From NCBI GenBank assembly GCA_016284115.1, contig JAEEOD010000054.1, forward strand, positions 1 through 24,067: a stretch of DNA of 24,067 nt, given 5' to 3'. Positions 6,650 through 14,809 of the stretch are shown here, piece after piece. Within the stretch, counting starts at the first letter, position 1, and each line of letters starts with the position of its first letter. The translations under genes and the position numbers were made by a program. The notes below the pieces were generated by a model, which saw nothing but the letters and a program-made list of their open reading frames with translations, made no database searches and was not told the DNA's origin. The DNA is from Bacteroidaceae bacterium. GTDB lineage: Bacteria > Bacteroidota > Bacteroidia > Bacteroidales > Bacteroidaceae.

Positions 6650-8350
6650 TTAATTAATACAAACATCACACTGTCCACAACGATGGTCATTCTCCTCGCC
6701 GAAATAACTGAGGAGAAGTCGGCTGCGACAAGTCACCTTGTTCTGCACATAGTTAATCATCGCTTCGATGCGGCCTTTCATCCGCTCCTTTCGTTCTTCG
6801 TAAGCAGAAGCAGGAATAATAAGGCGTTCTTTTTCCACACGCTCGCGCGCGTAAATAATATATGGTGTGCTCTTAGCTGGAATGTAACTGACAATATGCT
6901 GTTGCGACAGATGTCGGAAAATCTGATATACTTGGTCGTGGGTAAGATAAGTGCGCAACGCTAACAGTTCTTCATCAATATAGGCATAATCGGAGAACAA
7001 ACCCGTATAGCAACGCAAGCTCGTTTGAATAAGGCGGTCGGCTTCTTTGCTGAGATGCTGCAAGCGGTAGAGCTCATCACGACGTAAGGTGAACATCAAA
7101 CGGGAAGAACGCTGCTGCTCATCAATGTAGGAGATGTAGCCTGCTTGTGTCAGGATGCGAAGGGCACTATCAGCTGGGACGGGGAACAACTTGAACTTCA
7201 CACAGAAATCATCCAGCTTGAACTCCTTCACACAGCCCAACCCATCGCCCATAGCCATCTGGAAGTAGAATTGCAGTTTCTCGTATACCTCACGGATATA
7301 GTCTTTCTCAGGGAAGCTTTCTGCCACACGGCGACGAAGAATCGTCAAGTCAAGATTATTATATAGCAACACTGCATACGATTTCTTGCCATCACGACCT
7401 GCACGTCCTGCCTCTTGGAAATAAGCTTCGATGGAATCGGGGATATCTAAATGAATCACGATACGTACATCAGATTTGTCAATGCCCATCCCGAAAGCAT
7501 TGGTGGCAACTATCACCCTGCACTTGCCTCCCTGCCACTCTTGTTGACGCAAATCTCGCGTCACCTGTTCCAAGCCTGCATGATAGAAAGTTGCAGAAAT
7601 CAGCTCGTGTTGCAGCATTTCTGCTACCTCTTTGGTACGCTTGCGGTTGCGCACATAAATGATGGCACTGCCCGGCACGCTGCGAAGAATATGCAATAGT
7701 TCACCTCGTTTGTCATCCGCCTCTCGTACTACATAGGCCAAGTTGGTGCGCTCGAAACTCATGCGGAACACATTCTCCTGACGGAAATGCAGCTGCCGCT
7801 GGATGTCAGTCACCACTTCGGGAGTAGCAGTAGCCGTCAATGCCAAAACGGGCACTTCGGGCATCATATCCCTTATTTCAGCTATATGCAGGTAAGACGG
7901 GCGGAAATCATAGCCCCATTGAGAGATGCAATGACTCTCATCGACCACAATCATGCTGATGTGCATCTGTCTGAGACGCTGACGGAACAAATCGGTTTCC
8001 AAACGTTCGGGAGAGACATACATAAATTTGTAATCTCCAAAGATGGCATTGTCGAATACCTGTGTGATTTCACCACGCGTCATACCCGAATAGATTGCCA
8101 AAGCACGTATGTTTTGTTCTTTGAGATGCCTAACCTGATCTTTCATCAATGCGATGAGAGGAGTAATGACCAGACACATACCCTCCATAGACAAGGCGGG
8201 CACTTGAAAAGTGATAGATTTGCCGCCACCAGTAGGCATCAGGCCCAGGGTATCTTTCCCTGAGCCGATGCTTTCTATGATATCTTGCTGAATGCCACGA
8301 AAAGAGTCGTAACCCCAGTATTGGCGCAATATGCTGAGATAGTCAGTCAT
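6650..8350 (-). CDS. recQ: ATP-dependent DNA helicase RecQ (short form)
   Basis: A 566-residue superfamily 2 helicase that unwinds DNA 3' to 5' in recombination and repair. Seen: the RecQ-specific motif 0 (FRGIQQDII, 17-25), Walker A MPTGGGKS (38-45, Lys44), DESH box at 137-140, TATATPEV motif III, and [10 protein letters not shown] motif VI. The C-terminal zinc cysteines are Cys541, Cys558, Cys561 and Cys564. The protein ends two residues after the last of these. It therefore lacks the winged-helix part of the RQC domain and the HRDC domain that full-length RecQ (about 600-730 residues) carries. Bacteroidales often have a second, longer RecQ, so this may be the specialised paralogue. It lies 18 bases downstream of recJ; both act in single-strand gap processing. 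Confidence 0.92.
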   Translation of the reverse strand: MTDYLSILRQYWGYDSFRGIQQDIIESIGSGKDTLGLMPTGGGKSITFQVPALSMEGMCLVITPLIALMKDQVRHLKEQNIRALAIYSGMTRGEITQVFDNAIFGDYKFMYVSPERLETDLFRQRLRQMHISMIVVDESHCISQWGYDFRPSYLHIAEIRDMMPEVPVLALTATATPEVVTDIQRQLHFRQENVFRMSFERTNLAYVVREADDKRGELLHILRSVPGSAIIYVRNRKRTKEVAEMLQHELISATFYHAGLEQVTRDLRQQEWQGGKCRVIVATNAFGMGIDKSDVRIVIHLDIPDSIEAYFQEAGRAGRDGKKSYAVLLYNNLDLTILRRRVAESFPEKDYIREVYEKLQFYFQMAMGDGLGCVKEFKLDDFCVKFKLFPVPADSALRILTQAGYISYIDEQQRSSRLMFTLRRDELYRLQHLSKEADRLIQTSLRCYTGLFSDYAYIDEELLALRTYLTHDQVYQIFRHLSQQHIVSYIPAKSTPYIIYARERVEKERLIIPASAYEERKERMKGRIEAMINYVQNKVTCRSRLLLSYFGEENDHRCGQCDVCIN

Positions 8351-8368
8351 CAGCTCTTACACAGTCGT

Positions 8369-10084
8369 TTAGTTGGGCTGAATGTCTTCAATCTGCAACT
8401 GCACATCGCCCTTCTTATGGGTATTCTCCTCAATGGTGTAGCAAATGTCGAACGAACGTTTGGTCTTGATGAATCTCACCCGAGAACTTTGTCCGAAAGC
8501 GATGCCATTCATCACCTTATTAGACTTGTTGTCCACCAGCTCCAGTTTGATATGCTCCTGATCCTTGCCCACTACCTTGCTGGTGCCATAATCAAACACA
8601 TTGTGCGTGCAGAACACAGGCTTCATGTTATCCGGCCCAAAAGGATTGAACTTCTTGAGGTCGTTACAGAACTTACTGGTAATATCTTTGAAATCAATCT
8701 CTGCATTAATGTCGATAACTGGCACCGTCTGTTCTTCCATGATGTGCTTGTCAACATATTCCTCGAAACGGCGAGTGAACTCAGGTACGTTCTCCACCTT
8801 CATTGATAGTCCTGCCGCATAGGTATGACCACCAAAGTTCTCCAACAAATCACGGCAATTCTCTACAGCTTGATAAACATCGAAGCCAGATACGGAGCGA
8901 GCCGAACCTGTAGCAAGGTTGTTAGTACGTGTCAACACAACAGCAGGACGATAGAACACCTCTGTCAATCGAGATGCTACAATACCAATCACGCCCTTAT
9001 GCCAGTCGGGATTATACAGCACGATGGCACGCTTGTCATTTAAGCCTTCTGCCTCGGATACAATCTTGTTGGCCTCTTCAGTCATCTGCTTGTCCAAGTC
9101 CTTGCGCTGCTCGTTGTATTCATTGATTTGAGTGGCTTTCTTAAGAGCAGCCTTGAAGTCTTTTTCCGTAAGTAAATCCACAGAGTCCTTGCCATTCTGC
9201 ATGCGTCCTGAGGCGTTGAGACGTGGGCCAATCTTAAAGACAATGTCACCCATAGTGATCTCTTTGTCCGTTAAGCCACAGATGTCAATAATAGCCTTCA
9301 GACCAATGCTCGGATTGCTGTTAATCTGCTTCAGCCCATGATAAGCCAGGATACGGTTCTCACCCATAATCGGCACGATGTCGGAAGCGATGCTAACCGC
9401 ACACAAGTCGAGCAGTGGTATCAGTCGATGAAACTCTATACCATTGCTGATAGCAAATGCCTGCATGAACTTAAAGCCCACGCCACATCCACTTAAATGT
9501 TCGTAAGGATAAGTATTGTCAAGACGTTTGGCATTCAAGATAGCCACAGCTGGCGGTAATTCATCATCAGGCACATGGTGGTCGCAGATGATGAAATCAA
9601 CCCCCTTCTCTTTAGCATAGGCTATTTCTTCTACAGCCTTGATGCCGCAATCCAACACGATGACCAGCTTGACACCAGTCTCCACAGCATAGTCCACTCC
9701 TTTGAAAGATACACCATATCCCTCATCATAACGATCTGGGATATAGTAGTCGATGTTGGAGTAGAATTCCTGTATAAACTTGTAAACTAACGACACAGCC
9801 GTAGTGCCGTCCACATCATAGTCCCCATATACTAAGATGCGTTCTTTCTTACCCAGCGCTTTGTTCAAGCGATCTACTGCCACATCCATATCCTTCATCA
9901 AGAAAGGATCAATCAGGTCGGGCAGCTGAGGTCGGAAGAACTTCTTGGCAGACGAAACATCTGTAATGCCTCGTTCTACCAACAGTCTACCCAGGATCGG
10001 GCTGATGCCCAGGTCCTGAGCCAGCTGATGGCTCGCCTCTGTCTGATCGTTTGAAATGGGCAGATAATTCCATTTGTAAGTCAT
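8369..10084 (-). CDS. recJ: Single-stranded-DNA-specific exonuclease RecJ
   Basis: A 571-residue DHH-superfamily 5'-3' exonuclease that degrades single-stranded DNA in recombination, mismatch and base-excision repair, usually together with a RecQ helicase. Metal-binding motifs are all present: YGDYDVDG at 86-93, VLDCGI at 143-148, CDHH at 167-170, and the SGCGVGFK block after it. RLNASGRM lies in the core, and the DHHA1 signature GGHTYAAG falls in the second half. A C-terminal OB-type region follows (FNPFGPDNMKPVF, then VGKDQEHIKLEL). The length matches the family. It appears to be the first gene of an operon with recQ and the TPR gene. The 160 bases upstream contain a hairpin and only a weak promoter. 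Confidence 0.95.
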   Translation of the reverse strand: MTYKWNYLPISNDQTEASHQLAQDLGISPILGRLLVERGITDVSSAKKFFRPQLPDLIDPFLMKDMDVAVDRLNKALGKKERILVYGDYDVDGTTAVSLVYKFIQEFYSNIDYYIPDRYDEGYGVSFKGVDYAVETGVKLVIVLDCGIKAVEEIAYAKEKGVDFIICDHHVPDDELPPAVAILNAKRLDNTYPYEHLSGCGVGFKFMQAFAISNGIEFHRLIPLLDLCAVSIASDIVPIMGENRILAYHGLKQINSNPSIGLKAIIDICGLTDKEITMGDIVFKIGPRLNASGRMQNGKDSVDLLTEKDFKAALKKATQINEYNEQRKDLDKQMTEEANKIVSEAEGLNDKRAIVLYNPDWHKGVIGIVASRLTEVFYRPAVVLTRTNNLATGSARSVSGFDVYQAVENCRDLLENFGGHTYAAGLSMKVENVPEFTRRFEEYVDKHIMEEQTVPVIDINAEIDFKDITSKFCNDLKKFNPFGPDNMKPVFCTHNVFDYGTSKVVGKDQEHIKLELVDNKSNKVMNGIAFGQSSRVRFIKTKRSFDICYTIEENTHKKGDVQLQIEDIQPN

Positions 10085-10122
10085 TATATATGTTTTTTTT
10101 ATTTTTTATCATAAGCCAAAGC

Positions 10123-10157
10123 GTTGGAAAGGATTAGGACAAAACATATTTTCCAAC
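10123..10157 (-). other. Hairpin in the 5' untranslated region of recJ
   Basis: GTTGGAAA and TTTCCAAC form eight perfect pairs around a 19-base loop, 39 bases upstream of the recJ ATG. A possible -7 element TATCTTTA (10171-10164, one base off consensus) sits just before it, so if that promoter is real the hairpin would lie at the very 5' end of the mRNA. It could stabilise the message. No T-run follows directly, so it is not an obvious terminator. Confidence 0.35.
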
Positions 10158-10163
10158 AAGCGG

Positions 10164-10171
10164 TAAAGATA
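10164..10171 (-). promoter_or_regulatory. Possible -7 element for the recJ-recQ-TPR operon
   Basis: The minus strand reads TATCTTTA, matching TAnnTTTG except for the last base. No good TTTG -33 box is found at 18-21 bases upstream. Weak candidate, kept because a promoter is expected between the thioesterase gene and recJ. Confidence 0.3.
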
Positions 10172-10245
10172 GGGAATTATCTGCAATTTTTGCTATAAAA
10201 AAAGTAAAAAATTAAGCGGAAGTGTAATTTTTGTTAATTGGAGGC

Positions 10246-10704
10246 TTATGGATGGTATTTTTTCTCTTTTCTGACATCGCTCATCTCGTATGCGCAGATG
10301 GCTTCTATCCATTCTTCACGCAATGGAATAGACTCAAGCGCCTTGAGGTCATAAGTAACCATAACAGATGTTCCGACACACTTCACCTCATTGGTTCGCA
10401 GGTCAATCACACGTTGTGCTAAGGTAAAACTCTTAGTACCAATAGCAGTGACAGCAGTCTGGACAGCTACATCATCAGTACCACGAATCTGTGAAAGGAA
10501 GTCAGCAGTAACATGTACTGCTACAATGCCGATAGCAGACCAATCTACATTAGGACAGACGGTTGCAAAATAGTCACTTTTTCCAAGATCATAGAACTGG
10601 AAATAAACCACATTGTTGACATGGCCAAACCTGTCAAAATCACCAAACCGCAGTTGAATGGGTAAAGTATGACGGTATTTGATATTATCACTCGGATTTT
10701 TCAT
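10246..10704 (-). CDS. Acyl-CoA thioesterase, 4HBT/hotdog fold
   Basis: A 152-residue single-domain hotdog protein of the YbgC/4-hydroxybenzoyl-CoA thioesterase type. The core signature is LRFGDFDRFGHVNNVVYFQFYDLGK at about 18-42; Asp24 sits where the catalytic Asp of this family lies, followed by the GHVNN helix cap. These enzymes hydrolyse acyl-CoA or acyl-ACP thioesters in the cytoplasm; the chain length or aromatic acyl group used cannot be predicted. It is transcribed away from the YrdC-type gene, with about 100 bases between the two starts, and is separated from recJ by 160 bases, so it is probably a single-gene unit. Confidence 0.85.
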   Translation of the reverse strand: MKNPSDNIKYRHTLPIQLRFGDFDRFGHVNNVVYFQFYDLGKSDYFATVCPNVDWSAIGIVAVHVTADFLSQIRGTDDVAVQTAVTAIGTKSFTLAQRVIDLRTNEVKCVGTSVMVTYDLKALESIPLREEWIEAICAYEMSDVRKEKKYHP

Positions 10705-10724
10705 GAATTATTTTATTATCGCTG

Positions 10725-10732
10725 CAAAAATA
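10725..10732 (-). promoter_or_regulatory. Predicted -7 element of the thioesterase gene
   Basis: The minus strand reads TATTTTTG, an exact TAnnTTTG match, about 20 bases upstream of the ATG at 10704. A TTGA at 10758-10755 with a 22-base spacer is a possible but imperfect -33 box. Confidence 0.5.
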
Positions 10733-10773
10733 CTAATTTTGCAAATGAAAAAGGTCAAGAAATGCGAAAGAAT

Positions 10774-10781
10774 TATGTTTG
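10774..10781 (+). promoter_or_regulatory. Predicted -7 element for the YrdC-type gene and downstream operon
   Basis: The plus strand reads TATGTTTG, an exact match to TAnnTTTG, 22 bases before the ATG at 10804. No TTTG is seen at the usual -33 distance. A second match, TAATTTTG at 10734-10741, lies further upstream and could be an alternative. Confidence 0.45.
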
Positions 10782-10803
10782 ACCATTAATATAATTGAAT
10801 ACA

Positions 10804-11373
10804 ATGAACATAAACGATGATATAAAGAAGGCATGCGAGGTGATGGAGAAAGGAGGAGTGATACTCTACCCAACAGATACTATCTGGGGTATAGGATGTG
10901 ACGCCACCAACGAAGAGGCTGTAAAGCGTGTGTTCGAGATCAAGCGCAGGGCCGACAGCAAAGCGATGCTGGTATTGATTGACACTGCTGCCAAGTTGAA
11001 TTATTATGTGAAAGAAATGTGTGATGTAGCTTGGGATTTAATTGAGATGGCTGATAAGCCAATGACTGTCATCTATGACGGAGCTCGTAACCTAGCGCCC
11101 AACCTGCTGGCTGAAGATGGAAGTGTGGGCATACGCATTACGAATGAGCCATTTTCCAAGCAGCTGTGTCTAAGATTCCGCAAAGCTATCGTATCAACAT
11201 CAGCCAACATCAGCGGTACCCCATCGCCAGCTAATTTCAGTGAGATTAGCGACGAAATCAAGCAAGCAGTTGATTACATCGTGGAGAACAGGAGAGATGA
11301 AAAGGTGGAAGCTAAGCCATCAAGCATAGTTAAACTGGGTGCAAAGGGGGAAATTAAAATTATCAGAATGTGA
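10804..11373 (+). CDS. L-threonylcarbamoyladenylate synthase, YrdC/Sua5 family
   Basis: A 189-residue YrdC-domain protein. It should use Thr, bicarbonate and ATP to form threonylcarbamoyl-AMP, the first step of the t6A modification at position 37 of ANN-decoding tRNAs. Seen: the N-terminal GGVILYPTDTIWGIGCDA block, the basic KRRADSKAM motif that binds ATP, SVGIRI in the middle, and STSANISG near residue 138. There is no C-terminal Sua5 domain, so it is the short TsaC type. I chose ATG at 10804; an in-frame TTG nine bases earlier would add only three residues. The stop overlaps a possible GTG of the next gene, and the ClC ATG is 2 bases after it. A YciO-type paralogue of unknown activity is the main alternative. 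Confidence 0.87.
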   Translation: MNINDDIKKACEVMEKGGVILYPTDTIWGIGCDATNEEAVKRVFEIKRRADSKAMLVLIDTAAKLNYYVKEMCDVAWDLIEMADKPMTVIYDGARNLAPNLLAEDGSVGIRITNEPFSKQLCLRFRKAIVSTSANISGTPSPANFSEISDEIKQAVDYIVENRRDEKVEAKPSSIVKLGAKGEIKIIRM

Positions 11374-11375
11374 CT

Positions 11376-13172
11376 ATGGAAAAACCTGTTACAAGAAAAA
11401 CCCGTTTAGAGCAATTCATACTATGGCGCGAACAGCACATTAAAGAAAGGCAGTTTGTGCTGGTATTAAGTTTTATCGTTGGCTTGTGTTGTGCTTTGGC
11501 GGCCATCGTATTGAAAATGCTTATTGCTTGGATACAATCCCTCCTTACTGGCAGTTTCATCAGTTCAGAAGCCAACTTCCTTTACCTGGTTTACCCTGTT
11601 ATCGGCATCTTCTTTACAGGACTATTCATCCGAAAGATAGTTAGGGACGATATTAGTCATGGTGTGACCAAGATACTCTATGCGATTTCACGAAGAGAAG
11701 GACATATCAAAAGGCACAATACCTGGTCTAGCTTAATAGCTAGCTCTATTACCATCGGATTTGGTGGATCTGTAGGAGCCGAGGCGCCTATCGTACTGAC
11801 AGGCTCAGCGATTGGGTCACAACTGGGCAGTACTTTCAAGATGTCACAAAGCACATTGATGCTGTTGGTGGGCTGTGGCGCAGCTGGAGCGGTAGCCGGT
11901 ATCTTTAAAGCCCCTATCGCTGGTTTGGTTTTCACCATAGAGGTCATTATGATTGATCTGACAATGAGTTCGCTGTTACCCTTGCTAATGGCATCAGTAA
12001 CAGCTGCCACCGTAGCCTATCTGACTTCTGGCCAGAACGCCATGTTTGAGTTTCACATGGATGAGGCATTTCAATTGAGCCGCATCCCTTATGTCATACT
12101 TTTAGGTATCTTCTGCGGATTGGTATCTCTCTACTTTACTAGAGCGATGAATGCAACAGAGAACTTGTTCGCCAAACTGAAGAATAATTGGCATAAGTTG
12201 CTATTGGGCGGTTTTATCCTGAGTGTTTTGATTTTCTTATTCCCTCCTCTCTATGGAGAAGGTTATGATACCATCACCTTGCTGTTGAATGGTGCCAGCA
12301 ACCAAGATTGGGACGCAGTAATGAACAATTCAATGTTCTATGGTCACAACAACTGGCTGATAGTTTTCCTCCTCTTAATTCTGTTGACTAAAGTTTTTGC
12401 TTCAAGCGCGACCAATGGAGGAGGAGGATGTGGTGGTGTATTCGCACCATCGTTGTTTTTGGGGTGTATTGCCGGATTTGTATTTGCTCACTACAGTAAT
12501 TCTCTTGAATTCACCGGCTATTTACCAGAGAAGAACTTTGCCTTGATGGGAATGGCCGGCATCATGAGTGGTGTCATGCATGCCCCACTTACTGGCGTAT
12601 TCCTCATCGCCGAATTGACAGGTGGGTACGATTTGTTCCTGCCATTGCTGATAGTATCGGTAAGTGCATATCTAACGATCATTGTATTCGAGCCTCACAG
12701 TATCTACTCTATGCGACTGGCCAAGAAAGGAGAGCTGCTTACTCATCACAAAGACAAGGCGATACTGACACTGATGAAGACTGAAAACGTAGTAGAGAAA
12801 GACTTCAAGACTGTACGTCCAGAAATGGATATGGGCGAGATGATAGGCATCATCTCTTCCTCGAAGCGCAATATTTTCCCAGTGGTTGATGCTGAAGGGA
12901 AACTATTGGGCATCGTCTTGCTGGACAACATCCGCAACATCATGTTCAGGCAAGAACTGTACCATAGATTTACCGTTGAAAGACTTATGATCTCACCTCC
13001 TGGCAGACTGCTTTATAATGACAACATGGAACAGGTAATGCAGAAGTTTGATGAGACCAATGCGTGGAATTTGCCAGTGGTAGATGAAGAAGGAAAGTAC
13101 ATAGGCTTTGTGTCAAAATCGAAGATTTTTAATTCTTACCGAGGCATGTTGTTGAACTTAACAGCAGAATAA
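11376..13172 (+). CDS. ClC-family chloride channel/transporter with C-terminal CBS pair
   Basis: A 598-residue inner-membrane protein. Many hydrophobic helices occupy about 28-440; two CBS domains follow at about 470-525 and 534-590, normally nucleotide-sensing regulators. The gating glutamate is Glu136 in GAEAP (134-138), which replaces the usual GxEGP. The anion-binding GxFxP motif is GVFAP at 354-358, and the inner Tyr is probably Tyr444. The usual GSGIP motif reads SHGV (94-97). At the site of the internal proton glutamate of the E. coli antiporter the sequence is FTIEV, with Val190, as in vertebrate ClC channels. Whether it is a channel or an exchanger, and for which anion, is open. ATG at 11376 is preferred over an overlapping GTG at 11370. 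Confidence 0.92.
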   Translation: MEKPVTRKTRLEQFILWREQHIKERQFVLVLSFIVGLCCALAAIVLKMLIAWIQSLLTGSFISSEANFLYLVYPVIGIFFTGLFIRKIVRDDISHGVTKILYAISRREGHIKRHNTWSSLIASSITIGFGGSVGAEAPIVLTGSAIGSQLGSTFKMSQSTLMLLVGCGAAGAVAGIFKAPIAGLVFTIEVIMIDLTMSSLLPLLMASVTAATVAYLTSGQNAMFEFHMDEAFQLSRIPYVILLGIFCGLVSLYFTRAMNATENLFAKLKNNWHKLLLGGFILSVLIFLFPPLYGEGYDTITLLLNGASNQDWDAVMNNSMFYGHNNWLIVFLLLILLTKVFASSATNGGGGCGGVFAPSLFLGCIAGFVFAHYSNSLEFTGYLPEKNFALMGMAGIMSGVMHAPLTGVFLIAELTGGYDLFLPLLIVSVSAYLTIIVFEPHSIYSMRLAKKGELLTHHKDKAILTLMKTENVVEKDFKTVRPEMDMGEMIGIISSSKRNIFPVVDAEGKLLGIVLLDNIRNIMFRQELYHRFTVERLMISPPGRLLYNDNMEQVMQKFDETNAWNLPVVDEEGKYIGFVSKSKIFNSYRGMLLNLTAE

Positions 13173-13174
13173 CA

Positions 13175-14146
13175 ATGGACAAAAAGGATTTAAGGATCGT
13201 ATATATGGGTACACCAGACTTTGCAGTAGAATCGCTGCGCTGTCTGGTGGAACGCGGATACAATGTAGTGGGAGTAATCACGATGCCCGACAAGCCCGCT
13301 GGAAGAGGACATAAAATTCAGTTCTCACCAGTAAAGCAATACGCTTTGGGACATAACTTGCCTTTGTTGCAGCCTGAGAAACTGAAGGACGAGGCATTTA
13401 TCGAAGCCCTTAGAGCTTGGCAAGCAGACTTGCAAATAGTAGTAGCATTCAGAATGTTGCCAGAGGTGGTTTGGAATATGCCTAAGTATGGAACCTTTAA
13501 CCTTCACGCTTCTCTATTGCCTCAATATCGTGGGGCAGCTCCAATCAACTGGGCAGTAATGAATGGAGATACAGAAACTGGTATCACCACTTTCTTCCTA
13601 AAGCATGAGATTGATACAGGCGAAGTGATTCAACAAGTAAAAATCCCAATTGCAGATACTGATGATGTGGGTATTGTTCATGACAAACTGATGGTACTGG
13701 GAGGCAAGTTGGTGACAGAAACTGTGGACGCTATCATCAACGGTACTGTGAAATCTATCCCTCAAGAAAAGATGGCGGTAGTAGGTGAGTTACGTCCTGC
13801 GACAAAAATCTTTAAAGACACTTGTCGCATTGCCTGGAATAATACCGTAATAAATATTTATAACCATGTGAGAGGCTTATCGCCCTACCCTGCAGCCTGG
13901 ACAGAATTGCATCAACCAGGTTCAGAAGAGCCTCTGCCTGTCAAAATATTCCAAACAGAAAAGATAGACAAGCCCCACTCTAACAAACCCGGGAGCATCT
14001 TGACAGATGGGAAAACATACTTGCATGTAGCTGTAGCAGACGGATTCATCAGTGTTAAGTCTTTACAGTTACCAGGCAAAAAACGCTTGCAGACTGAAGA
14101 GCTGCTTCGTGGATTCAAGATAACAAACGAATATTCTTTTAAATAA
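13175..14146 (+). CDS. fmt: Methionyl-tRNA formyltransferase
   Basis: A 323-residue enzyme that transfers a formyl group from 10-formyltetrahydrofolate to initiator Met-tRNA. The catalytic triad is visible: Asn109 and His111 in FNLHASLLP, and Asp148 in HEIDTGE. YMGTPDFAV marks the start, MPDKPAGRG is the folate-side loop, and YRGAAPINWA follows the active His. From about residue 210 a C-terminal OB-like domain (RIAWNNTVINIYNHVRGLSPYPAAW) binds the tRNA. Length is normal for the family. It starts two bases after the ClC stop, so it is co-transcribed with it. Confidence 0.96.
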   Translation: MDKKDLRIVYMGTPDFAVESLRCLVERGYNVVGVITMPDKPAGRGHKIQFSPVKQYALGHNLPLLQPEKLKDEAFIEALRAWQADLQIVVAFRMLPEVVWNMPKYGTFNLHASLLPQYRGAAPINWAVMNGDTETGITTFFLKHEIDTGEVIQQVKIPIADTDDVGIVHDKLMVLGGKLVTETVDAIINGTVKSIPQEKMAVVGELRPATKIFKDTCRIAWNNTVINIYNHVRGLSPYPAAWTELHQPGSEEPLPVKIFQTEKIDKPHSNKPGSILTDGKTYLHVAVADGFISVKSLQLPGKKRLQTEELLRGFKITNEYSFK

Positions 14147-14153
14147 AAAGCTT

Positions 14154-14804
14154 ATGAAACCTATCATCTCCCCTTCTATTCTATCTGCCGATTTTGCTCA
14201 TTTGGCCGATGATATAGACATGCTGAACCAAAGTGAAGCCGACTGGATTCATTGTGACATCATGGATGGTGTTTTTGTGCCGAACATCTCATTTGGCTTT
14301 CCTGTGCTAAAACATGTAGTTAAGTTGTCAAACAAACCACTCGATGTTCACTTGATGATTGTTCAACCAGAGAAATTCATTCCAGAGGTAAAGGCGTTAG
14401 GTGCATATATCATGAACGTGCATTATGAGACTTGCCCTCATCTGCATCGTGTCATCCAACAGATTCGTGATGCTGGCATGGAACCAGCTGTTACCTTGAA
14501 CCCATCAACACCGGTGTCTTTATTGAAAGATATCATCAATGACGTATATATGGTATTGCTAATGGGAGTCAACCCTGGTTTCGGTGGACAGAAGTTTATT
14601 GAAAATACAGTTAGGAAAACCCGTGAATTGCGCGACTTGATTAATGAATCAGGCTCACGTGCTCTAATAGAGATTGACGGAGGTGTAAACATCAACACGG
14701 GAGCCAGACTTATAGAAGCAGGAGCTGATGTGTTGGTAGCTGGGAATGCAGTTTTTTCTGCAGCCGATCCAATAGCTGCTATTGAAGCACTGAAGAATCT
14801 TTAG
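14154..14804 (+). CDS. rpe: Ribulose-phosphate 3-epimerase
   Basis: A 216-residue TIM-barrel enzyme interconverting ribulose 5-phosphate and xylulose 5-phosphate in the non-oxidative pentose phosphate pathway. Active-site residues are visible: Ser8 region (ISPSILSADF), His33 and Asp35 in HCDIMDG, His66 in LDVHLMI, and Asp175 in EIDGGVN. The phosphate-binding GVNPGFGGQKF loop is at 138-148 and the C-terminal VAGNAVF strand is present. Starts seven bases after fmt and ends five bases before comEC. Confidence 0.96.
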   Translation: MKPIISPSILSADFAHLADDIDMLNQSEADWIHCDIMDGVFVPNISFGFPVLKHVVKLSNKPLDVHLMIVQPEKFIPEVKALGAYIMNVHYETCPHLHRVIQQIRDAGMEPAVTLNPSTPVSLLKDIINDVYMVLLMGVNPGFGGQKFIENTVRKTRELRDLINESGSRALIEIDGGVNINTGARLIEAGADVLVAGNAVFSAADPIAAIEALKNL

Positions 14805-14809
14805 GAGTT

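Noticed and set aside
7787..8806. 158- and 173-codon plus-strand ORFs opposite recQ and recJ
   Set aside because: Both are antisense to well-conserved helicase and nuclease motifs and carry no domain signature of their own.
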